Source of the DNA: Planctomycetota bacterium
GTDB taxonomy: Bacteria; Planctomycetota; UBA1135; GCA-002686595
DNA length: 49,893 nt
NCBI GenBank assembly: GCA_016795245.1
Contig: JAEUIA010000111.1
Span: forward strand, 1 to 49,893
Direction: 5' to 3'
The translations under genes and the position numbers were made by a program. Position 1 is the stretch's first letter; every line of letters starts with the position of its first letter. The notes under the pieces were generated by a model. That model searched no databases, was not told the DNA's origin, and was given only the letters and a program-made list of their open reading frames with translations. Positions 28,074 to 36,376 of this stretch are shown here, one piece after another.

Positions 28074-28478
28074 TCAGTCGGCAGGGATGCCGTAGTAGTT
28101 CGCGAGCTCATCGACATCGTGACCGTAGTCGTAGACGAGCTCTTCGCCGGCGGCGATGTCGGTCAGCGCGAAGAAATCCATGGTGCGATCCTCGTCGTTC
28201 GAGACCAGCGAGACGTTCTCACGCTTGCTGTGATTGATCAGGCTGCCGAGCCCGAGGACGATGCACAGATCGCCTTCGTCGTTCCATTCGAACAAGTAGC
28301 GACCCACGACCGAGAGGTCGGTGTACTGCGAATCGGCCTTGGGAACGAACACCGTGTGGTCCGCGAGGAGCTGCGTTCCCTTGGCGATGTCTTGCGCGGC
28401 GATGATGCACCGACCGCGGCCTTCGACATGGCGGATGAGGAGGGCGGGAAAGGTTGTGGCAGTGGCTGTCATGGGCAT
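28074..28478 (-). CDS. SET-domain protein (putative lysine methyltransferase)
   Basis: 134 residues covering little more than a SET domain. GRGRCIIAAQDIAKGTQLL is the N-terminal SET sheet, GLGSLINHSKRENV carries the NHS/C loop that forms the cofactor site, and DIAAGEELVYDYG holds the catalytic Tyr. SET proteins methylate lysine with S-adenosylmethionine. There is no other domain to show the target. The ATG at 28478 is preferred because the longer frame to 28646 would run through the hairpin at 28504-28670. Bacterial SET proteins are uncommon and often thought to come by transfer. Confidence 0.85.
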   Translation of the reverse strand: MPMTATATTFPALLIRHVEGRGRCIIAAQDIAKGTQLLADHTVFVPKADSQYTDLSVVGRYLFEWNDEGDLCIVLGLGSLINHSKRENVSLVSNDEDRTMDFFALTDIAAGEELVYDYGHDVDELANYYGIPAD

Positions 28479-28503
28479 TTGTCGTGTTTGAGAGGCGAGC
28501 ACT

Positions 28504-28670
28504 CTAGTGCCCTGAACCTGAAGTTCGTTGAAGAATTCGAGCCGTCTGCGCCTCCCGGGCGGCGTTGCGACTCCTCCGAGGGATGCAGCGAACCCGCGTC
28601 GTCGTCGCGCCTTGCCAGGAAGCCGCATCCAGCCCGACTTCTTCAACGAACTTCAGGTTCAGGGCACTAG
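28504..28670. repeat. Perfect 32-bp-arm inverted repeat, copy F
   Basis: Arms 28504-28535 and 28639-28670 are perfect inverted copies (outer CTAGTGCCCTGAACC, inner GTTCGTTGAAGAA) around 103 nt of GC-rich DNA that itself pairs in part. It sits between the divergent SET and DUF455 genes, so it may hold their promoters or be a small mobile (MITE-like) element; CTAG at both ends could be a target-site trace. The arm sequence is unrelated to copies A-E. Confidence 0.88.
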
Positions 28671-28738
28671 CGCTTGCATGGAGCCGTTCCAGGGGTCGGT
28701 GAACTCGGACGTCGAATTGTCGTTACGATCGCGCTTCG

Positions 28739-29611
28739 ATGGATGGTTCCGGCACTTCCGAGTCACGAGCGAGCGCGGAGGAGCGCGCGCCGGCTGCGCA
28801 CACGATCGAGCGTTGGTGCCTCGACTTCGTCCGCGGTGCGAGTGCAACCGAGAAACTGAGTCCGAGCCCGACACCGGACACAGCACTCGAGTCCGCGTGG
28901 GATCCGGCGGCGAGCGCCTGCCGCATCGCGCAGCCCGGACGGCCGCCGGAGTGGACGATCACGACGCGCAGTGGTTCCACACCGCGCGGCCAGGCTCTTA
29001 GGGATCCGGCGGCGCGCGCGAAGCTGCTGCACCGCTTCGTGCACCACGAGTTGCAAGCCGCCGAATTGTTCGCGTGGGCCGTGCTGGCTTTTCCAGAGAC
29101 CCCGCGCGCTTTCCGCACCGGACTGGTCCGGTTGTGTCGCGAAGAACTGGCCCATCTCGAGTTGTATCTGAACCACATGCGCGCACTGGGCTTCGATTTC
29201 GGCGCTGAACCCGTGCGCGATTGGTTTTGGGAGCGCGTTCCGACCTGCGTCGATGCCGCTGCGTTCGTGGCCTTGCAAGGGATCGGTCTGGAAGGCGCCA
29301 ACCTGGAGCACAGTGCGCGTTTCGCCCTGCAGTTTCGCGCGGCCGGTGACGAAGCGGGCGCGCGGATCCTCGAGCGCGTCGAACGCGACGAAATCGCGCA
29401 CGTCGCTTTCGCCCGGCAGTGGTTCGAGCGCTTCACCGGACGGCCGCTGACGTTCGACGCGTGGTGCGCGCACCTGCCTGCGCCGTTGACGCCGTCCGTA
29501 CTGCAAGGCCGACCGATCAACCGCGCCGCGCGACTGGCGGCGGGCCTCGACGACGCGTTCTTGGACAAGCTCTCGGCCGCGCCGCCGACAGGCTTGCGGA
29601 GGTCGGAGTGA
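28739..29611 (+). CDS. DUF455 family ferritin-like protein
   Basis: 290 residues. After a polar, probably disordered N-terminus (1-60), the conserved RAKLLHRFVHHELQAAELFA opens a ferritin-like four-helix bundle. Metal-ligand pairs are visible: HHE (102-104), EELAH (135-139) and DEIAH (217-221), with ANLEH (187-191) between. These fit a di-iron or di-manganese site. DUF455 has no established function. It overlaps the next gene by 4 nt (GTGA) and so is coupled to the ATP-grasp protein, which suggests that both modify the same molecule. Confidence 0.9.
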   Translation: MDGSGTSESRASAEERAPAAHTIERWCLDFVRGASATEKLSPSPTPDTALESAWDPAASACRIAQPGRPPEWTITTRSGSTPRGQALRDPAARAKLLHRFVHHELQAAELFAWAVLAFPETPRAFRTGLVRLCREELAHLELYLNHMRALGFDFGAEPVRDWFWERVPTCVDAAAFVALQGIGLEGANLEHSARFALQFRAAGDEAGARILERVERDEIAHVAFARQWFERFTGRPLTFDAWCAHLPAPLTPSVLQGRPINRAARLAAGLDDAFLDKLSAAPPTGLRRSE

Positions 29612-30588
29612 GCGACGAACCGCGCGTCTGGATCCTGAACCTCGACGCCGAGCACGAGCTCGAAGCGGTGAAGAGCTACGCGCCGACGCAGCACCTGCGT
29701 GCGATCGTCGCGCGTGAGAGCCGCCGACTCGAGGGCGTGCTGGTTGCGCCGGGCGACATCGTCCTCACCGAGGAAGATGTCGTGCATCGCACCGCACTTG
29801 CGCGTGCTGCTCGCGGATTGCGCGGAGCCGCCTGGTGTCCGACTCCGCGCGCGCTGCGGCTCTTGTCCGCGGCGGGGGCACGCGTGCAGGACGCACCGTC
29901 GCTGGAGGTCTTGCGCAGCGTCAACGCGCGTCCGTTCGCGGCCGAGTTGCGCGAGCCGCTGGCGCGCGGGAGTTTCTCGAAACACGTTGCGACGACGCTG
30001 GAGGAAACGCTCTCGCTCATCGCGCGCCACGCACCCGACGGCTGGCTCGTCCGGCGCACATTCGGCGCAGCCGGCCGCGGCCGACGTCGCATCGCCGCGG
30101 GGATTCCGACGCGCGACGAACAGGCCTGGATCGCGGCGAGCCTCACCCTCGGTCCGCTCGTCGTGGAGCCGTGGGTGCAGATCGTGCGCGAGTACACGCG
30201 CTCCGGTTGGGTCGCTCCGGGCGGCGCAATCACGATCTCACGCCCGTGTTTCCAGGAGACGACCGCGCACGGGGCCTGGACCAGGACCGAATGCGCGACC
30301 GCAGGCGCAGTCCCGCACGAGGACGACGAAAAACTCTCCGAGATGATGCAGTCCGTCGGTGAAGCGTTGGCGCGTGCCGGGTACTTCGGCCCGTTCGGCA
30401 TCGACGCCTATCGCCATCGCGCGCCAGGCGGTTCGCGCACGACGGTGCTGAATCCACTCAGCGAGATCAACGCGCGCTTCACGATGGATTGGGCGACGGC
30501 GTTCGCGTTCGATCCACAACTGGGCGTGGCGCATGCACGCGCCGCCGGCCTCCTCAACGCAGCCGACGCAGCGCGACGACAGAGCTGA
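29608..30588 (+). CDS. ATP-grasp-like protein coupled to DUF455
   Basis: 326 residues from the GTG that overlaps the DUF455 stop, with GGAGG at 29598-29602 as ribosome-binding site. ATP-grasp features: an N-terminal alpha/beta domain (VWILNLDAEHELE), the nucleotide loop WLVRRTFGAAGRGRRRI (146-162), VVEPWVQIVREY (185-196), GPFGIDAYRH (261-270) and the metal site NPLSEINARFTM (282-293, Glu and Asn). Such enzymes join a carboxylate to an amine with ATP. No known member with this partner is characterised to my knowledge. Possible role: modifying a peptide or small molecule together with the di-metal protein. Confidence 0.82.
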   Translation: MSDEPRVWILNLDAEHELEAVKSYAPTQHLRAIVARESRRLEGVLVAPGDIVLTEEDVVHRTALARAARGLRGAAWCPTPRALRLLSAAGARVQDAPSLEVLRSVNARPFAAELREPLARGSFSKHVATTLEETLSLIARHAPDGWLVRRTFGAAGRGRRRIAAGIPTRDEQAWIAASLTLGPLVVEPWVQIVREYTRSGWVAPGGAITISRPCFQETTAHGAWTRTECATAGAVPHEDDEKLSEMMQSVGEALARAGYFGPFGIDAYRHRAPGGSRTTVLNPLSEINARFTMDWATAFAFDPQLGVAHARAAGLLNAADAARRQS

Positions 30589-30597
30589 CATCCGTGG

Positions 30598-32016
30598 TCA
30601 AGGCTTGCGCCGACCTTCGAACGTGCCGCCGCCTTGCAACAGACGGAAGGACTGACCGTCGGCGGAGAAGCGCACGATGACGTTGGGGTCGAAATCGGCG
30701 CGGAACTCGTCGCCGCCTTGCCACTGGAGGCGGAATTTGGCTTGGCCCGGCGCTTTCGCCTGCGCGTAGAGCTTGCCGTCGGCCGTGGAGACTTCCGTAT
30801 CCATACCCAAAGCCTCCACGACGTAGTTGCCGGCGAGCAGCGCCAGTTTCTCGGCCGGAATCGGCTCGTCTTTCACCGCCGGTCTTTCGATGCCCAGCGC
30901 AAGCCACACGAGATCGTCGGCGATCGCCGCGGAGCTCACGGGCTCGCCGTTGCTGATCACGGCGATGTGCAGATCGTCGTCGGGGTACCAGACCAGCATG
31001 GAGTTGAATCCGAAGATGCCGCCGCCGTGCTGCACGCGTTTGTGCCCTTCGTACTCGCCGATCATCAAGCCGAACCCGTAGCCGGTGTCACTTCCCTCAC
31101 CCGTGATCGTGCTCGTGCGCATGAGCGCGAAAGACTCGGGTGACACGAACTTGCCGCTCGTGAGCGCGATCTGCCACAGCACCAGTTCGCGCGCGGTCGA
31201 AAGCAGCATTCCGGCTGCGCCCGGCTGGCTCGTTCCCAGAACTTGATCGTTGACGACCTTGTTTCCCAAGGGAGATCTCTTGAGCGCGTAGCCCTGCGCC
31301 CGGTTCTTGATGAGGTCGACATTGGAATCAGCACGTGTTCGATCCAACTTCAGCGGCTTGCTGATCTCGCTGACGACGAGTTTCTCGAAGGACTTGCCGG
31401 TGACCTTTTCGAGCACCATGCCGAGCAGGTAATAGCCCGTATTGTTGTAGGCCCACCGCGTACCGGGCTCGAAATCGAAGGGCTTGTCCTTCACCAGCGC
31501 GAGCAATTCGTCGTCGGTCAATTCGAGCGGCCAGACCTTGTGCCACTCCTCGCCGATGTCCGTGTAGCTCGGAATTCCGGACGTGTGGTTCAGCAGCTGG
31601 CGAATCGTGACCTTGTTGCCTTGCAGCGGAAAGCCGGGCACGTACTGCGACAACTCGTCATCCAACGCGAGCTTCTTGCGCTCGATCTGCTGCATCACGA
31701 GCGCAGCGGTGAACTGTTTCGTCACCGACCCGATGCGAAACAGCGTGTTCTCGTCGGCCTTGACGTCGAACTCCAGGTCGGCGAAACCGTAGCCCTTGGC
31801 GAGCACGACCTCGCCGCGTCGCGCGATCGCGATCGAAAGGCCGGCGCCGCCCGGTTTCGCGAGGTACTTCGCGGCGAGCGCCTCGACGCTCGTCTCCAAG
31901 GGACTCGCGACGGGCTGCGCGGCCGTCGGCGTAGCCACGACCTGCGCGTAGGCGAAGACCGGGAGGGCAGCGGCGAACAGGAGCGGCGCGAGGAGGCGGA
32001 GTGAACGGTGTGTCAT
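30598..32016 (-). CDS. Exported serine hydrolase, beta-lactamase/PBP class C fold
   Basis: 472 residues with a signal peptide (about 1-24). The active-site motifs of the class C beta-lactamase/D-aminopeptidase family are present: S97-V-T-K100 in FRIGSVTKQF, Y190-N-N192 in RWAYNNTGY and H330-G-G in VQHGGGIFGF, followed by a C-terminal domain of about 110 residues like those of esterase-type members. It probably acts on a peptide or ester in the periplasm. Convergent with the ATP-grasp gene (9-nt gap). Confidence 0.92.
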   Translation of the reverse strand: MTHRSLRLLAPLLFAAALPVFAYAQVVATPTAAQPVASPLETSVEALAAKYLAKPGGAGLSIAIARRGEVVLAKGYGFADLEFDVKADENTLFRIGSVTKQFTAALVMQQIERKKLALDDELSQYVPGFPLQGNKVTIRQLLNHTSGIPSYTDIGEEWHKVWPLELTDDELLALVKDKPFDFEPGTRWAYNNTGYYLLGMVLEKVTGKSFEKLVVSEISKPLKLDRTRADSNVDLIKNRAQGYALKRSPLGNKVVNDQVLGTSQPGAAGMLLSTARELVLWQIALTSGKFVSPESFALMRTSTITGEGSDTGYGFGLMIGEYEGHKRVQHGGGIFGFNSMLVWYPDDDLHIAVISNGEPVSSAAIADDLVWLALGIERPAVKDEPIPAEKLALLAGNYVVEALGMDTEVSTADGKLYAQAKAPGQAKFRLQWQGGDEFRADFDPNVIVRFSADGQSFRLLQGGGTFEGRRKP

Positions 32017-32131
32017 AGCGGGGTAGTCTCCAAAGGGTGCACTCGTAGCGACAGTGTGCGCTCGTTATTTTCGTTCACGGACGACACCGTTTGTTTGTCG
32101 CTCGCTATCCTCAAACGGACCGCAACAAGTC

Positions 32132-32407
32132 ATGACCGTCACGATCCAGATCTCGGCGCTCCTGCGGGAGTACAGCGGCGGCGTGCCGGACTTCAAGCTC
32201 GAGGCCACGAGCGTGCGCGCGGCGCTCGCCGAAATCGAACGCCTGCATCCGCAGGTCTACCGCGGCGTGTGCGACGAGACGGGCAGCGTGCGCAAACACG
32301 TGAACATTTTCGTCAACACTCAGAATACGCGCGACGGAAGCGGACTGGACACGCAGTTGACTCCCGGCGACGTCGTCATGATTTTACAAGCCGTTTCAGG
32401 AGGTTAG
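32132..32407 (+). CDS. MoaD/ThiS-like sulfur-carrier protein
   Basis: 91 residues with the ubiquitin-like beta-grasp fold: first strand TVTIQISALLREYSG, a helix, HVNIFVNTQNTRD, DTQLTPGDVVMILQAVSGG. The C-terminal Gly-Gly is the hallmark for adenylation and thiocarboxylation. No moa, thi or E1-like gene is near, so the activating partner must be elsewhere. It is followed after 2 nt by the propeller protein, whose ribosome-binding site AGGAGG (32398-32403) lies inside the end of this gene. Confidence 0.88.
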   Translation: MTVTIQISALLREYSGGVPDFKLEATSVRAALAEIERLHPQVYRGVCDETGSVRKHVNIFVNTQNTRDGSGLDTQLTPGDVVMILQAVSGG

Positions 32408-32409
32408 CT

Positions 32410-33522
32410 ATGTCTGATCGCGTGGTGCTGTGCATCGGAACCAAGAAGGGTCTGTTCGTCGCGGAGGGGTCGAAAACCCGCAAGAAATTCGAGTTGCGCG
32501 GCCCTTTCGGCCCGGGTGTCTCGGTGTATTCGGCGCTGGTCGACACGCGTGGCACGCCGAAGATCTACGCGTCGAGCTGCAACCCGTTTTTCGGGATGAA
32601 GGTGCTGCGCTCGACGGACATGGGCCACAAGTTCAAGGAGACGAAGTCCGCGCCAGCGTTCCCGAAGGACGACGGGCGCGCGCTCGCCAACATCTGGTCG
32701 ATCGAGCCGGGCAAGGACAAGAAGGAGCTGTGGTGCGGCGTCGAGCCGGCGGCGCTGTTTCGGAGTCATGACAACGGTGACAACTGGGAGATGGTGCAGG
32801 GCATCAGCAACCACGAACACGCGCGCAAGTGGCACCCCGGCAACGGCGGTCTGTGCATGCACACGATCGTGCGCGACGGCAATCGCGTGCACCTCGGAAT
32901 CTCGACCGGCGGGCATTACCTGAGCGAGGACGGCGGCGAGACGTTCAAGGCTTCGAACAAGGGCGTCGGCGCGGGCTTCGTCCCGGAACCGTTCCCGGAG
33001 TTCGGCCAGTGCGTGCACAAGATCGCGCGCCATCCCGACGCGCCCGGTCGGCTGTACATGCAGAATCACGGCGGCTGGGCCGATTGGGACGGACCCGGCG
33101 GTCCGCGTCCGGACATCGGCGTGTTGCGCAGCGACGACCACGGCAAGAGCTGGCGTTCGATCGCCAAGGGCCTGCCGAGCGATTTCGGTTTCCCGATCGT
33201 CGTGCACCCCAATGATCCCGACACGGTCTACGTGATGCCGCTCACGCCGGCGACGCGCACCTGCCCCGACGGCGCGCCCGCGGTGTGGCGCAGCGAGAAC
33301 GGCGGTAATTCGTGGAAGCGCCTCGCGCGCGGGATGCCGAAGAAGGACAGCTTCTACACCGTGTTGCGCGACGCGATGGACATCGACGAGCTGAAAGAGC
33401 CTTCGCTCTACTTCGGCACCACGACGGGCCAGGTGTGGATCGGTCGCGACGGCGGCGAGGACTGGGAATGCCTGTTCGATTCGCTGCCGCCGGTCAATTG
33501 CGTGAAGGTCGCGGTCGTCTGA
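32410..33522 (+). CDS. Six-Asp-box BNR/sialidase-like propeller protein
   Basis: 370 residues with about six Asp-box (BNR) repeats: VLRSTDMGHKF, LFRSHDNGDNWEM, YLSEDGGETF, VLRSDDHGKSWRS, VWRSENGGNSWKRL and WIGRDGGEDWECL, giving a six-bladed propeller. No signal peptide is present, so it is cytoplasmic, unlike secreted sialidases, and the catalytic Arg triad of sialidases is not apparent. I recall this protein next to a MoaD/ThiS-like gene in other bacteria, suggesting a conserved two-gene system of unknown role. The start is well fixed by AGGAGG 6 nt before the ATG. Confidence 0.88.
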   Translation: MSDRVVLCIGTKKGLFVAEGSKTRKKFELRGPFGPGVSVYSALVDTRGTPKIYASSCNPFFGMKVLRSTDMGHKFKETKSAPAFPKDDGRALANIWSIEPGKDKKELWCGVEPAALFRSHDNGDNWEMVQGISNHEHARKWHPGNGGLCMHTIVRDGNRVHLGISTGGHYLSEDGGETFKASNKGVGAGFVPEPFPEFGQCVHKIARHPDAPGRLYMQNHGGWADWDGPGGPRPDIGVLRSDDHGKSWRSIAKGLPSDFGFPIVVHPNDPDTVYVMPLTPATRTCPDGAPAVWRSENGGNSWKRLARGMPKKDSFYTVLRDAMDIDELKEPSLYFGTTTGQVWIGRDGGEDWECLFDSLPPVNCVKVAVV

Positions 33523-33551
33523 CGCAAACCGGCTGCAGGCGAATCTCTGGC

Positions 33552-33980
33552 TCAGTTTCCGATCACGATGCGCCCCGCACCGCGGCGGGCGAGGCACGCG
33601 GCGAGACGGTCGGTCAGTGCGCCTTGCACGACCAGCGCGCCGTCTTCGACTCGTACGCCGGTGCCGAGTTCGTGGCGCAGTTCCTTGGCGAGCGTTTCGA
33701 GCAGCTCCTGGGGCGCGTCGATGCCGCGTGCGAACACGACGGTCTTGCCGCCGCGGCCCTTCGACTCGCGCGCGATCACGATGCGGCCGGAGAGGGCGCG
33801 TTCCAACGGCGATTTCTTGGCCTTGCTCTCGGTCGGCTTGTCGTCCGGTGCAGGCGCGGGTTGTGCTGGCAATCCGGAGGAGAGCGAGGAGAGTCTGGCG
33901 AAGGGACGCGAGCCGAAGGACGGCTGCGACGCGTCGTCGTTCGAGGGCGGTACGGGGCGCTTGGGTTCGGAGGGCGACAT
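33552..33980 (-). CDS. SUI1/eIF1-like (YciH) translation factor
   Basis: 142 residues. An N-terminal Pro/Ser-rich half without fold is followed by the SUI1 domain at about 65-140: IVIARESKGRGGKTVVFARG, then LAKELRHELGTGVRVEDGAL, VVQGALTDRLAACLARRGAG and RIVIGN at the end. These match the bacterial YciH pattern. YciH binds the small ribosomal subunit and monitors initiation; in E. coli it lowers translation under stress. The disordered N-terminal extension is longer than usual. Confidence 0.88.
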   Translation of the reverse strand: MSPSEPKRPVPPSNDDASQPSFGSRPFARLSSLSSGLPAQPAPAPDDKPTESKAKKSPLERALSGRIVIARESKGRGGKTVVFARGIDAPQELLETLAKELRHELGTGVRVEDGALVVQGALTDRLAACLARRGAGRIVIGN

Positions 33981-34270
33981 CGATGGGGCGCGGCACGCAC
34001 GCGCTCGACTAGACTACCTCCACGTTGTCCTACGCGCTCCTCCTGCTGCGGGCGCTCGTGGCGCCCGAGTTCGAGAACGGCCTGCGCCCGAGCTGAGCGC
34101 ATGACGGGTCGCGGTGGCGGCGCGAAGTCCGCCAGGCGCGTGCGCTACGCGAAAAACACGCCCTGCGCCAACCTGTTCGTGTCGCTCCTGGGCCGCTCGG
34201 GTGCTCCGCGCCCGACCTTCGGCGATTCGACCGGCGCGCTCGAGGGTCGGGTCTGAGCTTCGTTTCGCGT
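33981..34270. other. Intergenic DNA, a small doubtful ORF
   Basis: 290 nt between two minus-strand genes. A plus-strand frame at 34101-34256 (51 codons, very basic start) exists but has no ribosome-binding site, and a 23-codon TTG frame precedes it. Neither is convincing. Confidence 0.35.
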
Positions 34271-35071
34271 TCAGCGGCCCACGACCAGGCCGTTGACGCG
34301 GAACTCCAGTTCGGCCTTGCTGCGCTCCGTCTTGCCCGTCGCCGCATCGAGGTGAAACCAGCCGCCCTTGTCGCCGGCCACGACGAACTCACCGCGTCGA
34401 TCGAGCGCGAGAGCCGTCGCCATCTCGCGCATGTCGAGCTTGACGATCTGAAGCACCGCGCCGTCTTTCGGCGACAGCTTGACGAGCGCGTCGTAGTCGA
34501 GCTCGGTCGTGCGCGTGTGCAGCGCCCAAAGTTCCGAACCGGCGGCCTTCCACACGAGGCTTCGCACCCAGAGGCGCGCTTCCAACGTCGCCGTTTCGGT
34601 GCGCGCACCGGTCTCGGGATCGATCGCAAGCAGTTTCATCGGGCGCGCATTCCCCAACGTCGCGAGCAGCCGGCCCTGCCCGTCCCAGCAGAACGAGTCG
34701 AGCACACCGGGCGTCGGCGCCGTGCTGCGTTCGATCTTCAGCGAGCTCGGCTCGACCCAATCGATCCAGGTATGCGGCTCGTCCTTGTCGTCGAATCCAA
34801 GCTGCGTGACGATCAGATGTTTCGAGTCTGTCGACCACGTCAGATCCTGGGCCTGAACGAGCTTGTGTCCTTTCGGTGGGACGAGCCGGCCGACCTTCTC
34901 GGCCTTTCCGTCGCGCGGATCGATCGTGATGATCTCGCTGCCGCCTTCGGCCCCCGAGCCGGTCGTGACGCCCACCAGCAGCGCTTTGGAGGCTGCCGTG
35001 CCGGTTTTCAGCCCCTCGGACGCGGGGATCGACGACAAGATCAGACACAGGCAGGCGTTGCGGACGAACAT
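34271..35071 (-). CDS. Secreted beta-propeller-like protein
   Basis: 266 residues from the ATG at 35071, which follows AAGGAGTCGAAC, a good ribosome-binding site; the frame runs further up to 35116 but without support. A signal peptide is plausible at about 1-18 (RNACLCLILSSIPASEG). The rest has repeating blade-like pieces (EIITIDPRDGKAEKVG, LLAIDPETGARTETATL, LVKLSPKDGAVLQIVKLD, EFVVAGDKGGWFHLDAATGK), as in WD40-like or PD40 propellers. A periplasmic binding or sensing role is likely; no enzyme motif. Confidence 0.75.
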   Translation of the reverse strand: MFVRNACLCLILSSIPASEGLKTGTAASKALLVGVTTGSGAEGGSEIITIDPRDGKAEKVGRLVPPKGHKLVQAQDLTWSTDSKHLIVTQLGFDDKDEPHTWIDWVEPSSLKIERSTAPTPGVLDSFCWDGQGRLLATLGNARPMKLLAIDPETGARTETATLEARLWVRSLVWKAAGSELWALHTRTTELDYDALVKLSPKDGAVLQIVKLDMREMATALALDRRGEFVVAGDKGGWFHLDAATGKTERSKAELEFRVNGLVVGR

Positions 35072-35158
35072 GTTCGACTCCTTGGGTTCGAGGACGAGCA
35101 GCGCGCGTAGCAACAAGCATTCCCGTCTCGGGTCCGGCCGCTCGCTTGCACGGTGCGC

Positions 35159-35833
35159 TCAGCGCACTCTGTGCTCGACTGCACGAAAGACCGCGTATGT
35201 GACGATCCATGCACCCACGATGTCGACCGTGTAGTGCAAGTGCGCCAGCAGCACCGCGAGCACCATCGCGACGTGCGCGGCGACGGCGAACCAGCGCAAC
35301 GTGGGCTTGCGCCAGAGGTAGAGCACGAGCAGAAACGTCGTGGCCGCGTGACCCGAGAAGAAGAGATCCTGCGTCAAGTACGCCTTCATCGAGCCGTGGC
35401 CGAAGACATCGATCGGCGAGATGATCTCGACGAGCGCCTGCAAATAGTCGCGGTCGCCGATGCCGGGCCCGGCGCGTTGCGTCGCGGGCGGGCCGAAATT
35501 CGTGAGCACGATCGCGACGCCGCGCGCGAGTGAGACGATGCCGCCTGCGATCATGTAGCGCAGCCACGCGCGCGGTTCCGTGACCAGCAGGCACAGCGAG
35601 AGCGGCAGATAGAGAAACAGCCACGCCCAGTGGTTCCAATCGTCGATCCAAGCGACGTAGGGCAAACGCTCGAGCACGACGTCGCGCAGCGGTGCACCCG
35701 GTCGCATTTCGTTCCACAGCGCGAGCGCCGACATCGCGACGAAACACGCATATCGGAAGAGCAGCACGCCCACAGCGGAGCGAGCGAAGGCTAGCGTCCA
35801 CGGCCGAACAGCCGAATCGCCGTTCGTGTTCAC
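35159..35833 (-). CDS. PAP2_C (sphingomyelin-synthase-like) membrane phosphatase
   Basis: 224 residues with about six membrane helices. The catalytic residues of the PAP2_C/sphingomyelin-synthase-like group are visible: H162 in DLFFSGHAATTFL and H200/D204 in LAHLHYTVDIVGAW. These enzymes transfer or remove phosphoryl head groups of lipids. The active site faces the outer side of the inner membrane in relatives. A role in making or remodelling a phospholipid is likely, but sphingolipid work cannot be claimed from sequence. Confidence 0.85.
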   Translation of the reverse strand: MNTNGDSAVRPWTLAFARSAVGVLLFRYACFVAMSALALWNEMRPGAPLRDVVLERLPYVAWIDDWNHWAWLFLYLPLSLCLLVTEPRAWLRYMIAGGIVSLARGVAIVLTNFGPPATQRAGPGIGDRDYLQALVEIISPIDVFGHGSMKAYLTQDLFFSGHAATTFLLVLYLWRKPTLRWFAVAAHVAMVLAVLLAHLHYTVDIVGAWIVTYAVFRAVEHRVR

Positions 35834-35858
35834 GGGCCGGTGCGCACAGGTGCCAGAG

Positions 35859-36275
35859 TCAATTGCGTGCGTTTTGCGGCACGCCCATCACGGACTGCAT
35901 CTGCGCCGTGTCCATGTACTGCTGAAAGCTCACGATCTTGCCGCCTCGAAACTTCCAGACGTGACACATCTGCGCATCCAGCTTCTTGCGCGTCGCCTTG
36001 TACGTACCCGAGTAGCGCCCTTCGACGACGACCGTGCCGCCCGCATCGTGAAAGCTCTGCGGATGGACTTGGAATCCGTCCCACTCGCCGCCCAGTCGCA
36101 TGAACAGGTTCTGCACGATGGCGTCCGGTCCGATCCAGGGTTTGCCACTCGGCTGGTAGGGGTGGCTCTCGGCTTCGCGCCACTCGATCTGCGCGTCGAA
36201 CGCGCTCAACACCGCCGCGACATCACCGCGCGCAAACGCGGCGTACAGGTCCTTCATCAACTGAACGTGGCTCAT
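35859..36275 (-). CDS. NTF2-like (SnoaL/ketosteroid isomerase-fold) protein
   Basis: 138 residues from the ATG at 36275. The SnoaL-like pattern is clear: MKDLYAAFARGDVAAVLSAF opens with the two helices, followed by EWREAESHPY, VQNLFMRLGGEWDGFQVHPQ and VVEGRYSGTY, and the tail CHVWKFRGGKIVSFQQYMDT. Members are small-molecule isomerases, or simply binding proteins. Substrate unknown. It is 25 nt downstream of the PAP2_C gene start and on the same strand, but spacing does not show an operon. Confidence 0.85.
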   Translation of the reverse strand: MSHVQLMKDLYAAFARGDVAAVLSAFDAQIEWREAESHPYQPSGKPWIGPDAIVQNLFMRLGGEWDGFQVHPQSFHDAGGTVVVEGRYSGTYKATRKKLDAQMCHVWKFRGGKIVSFQQYMDTAQMQSVMGVPQNARN

Positions 36276-36376
36276 GAGAGTCTCCGCTGTGGTTGCGAGG
36301 ACTCTACAGGGAGTCGTCGGTGGAGACACACCGCGGGACAGGATTTCAGGCGGCCACTGCGGCCGGGCCGCGCACT

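Noticed and set aside
34101..34256. Possible 51-codon ORF between the SUI1-like and propeller genes
   Set aside because: No ribosome-binding site, no family resemblance, basic low-complexity start, and opposite to both neighbours.
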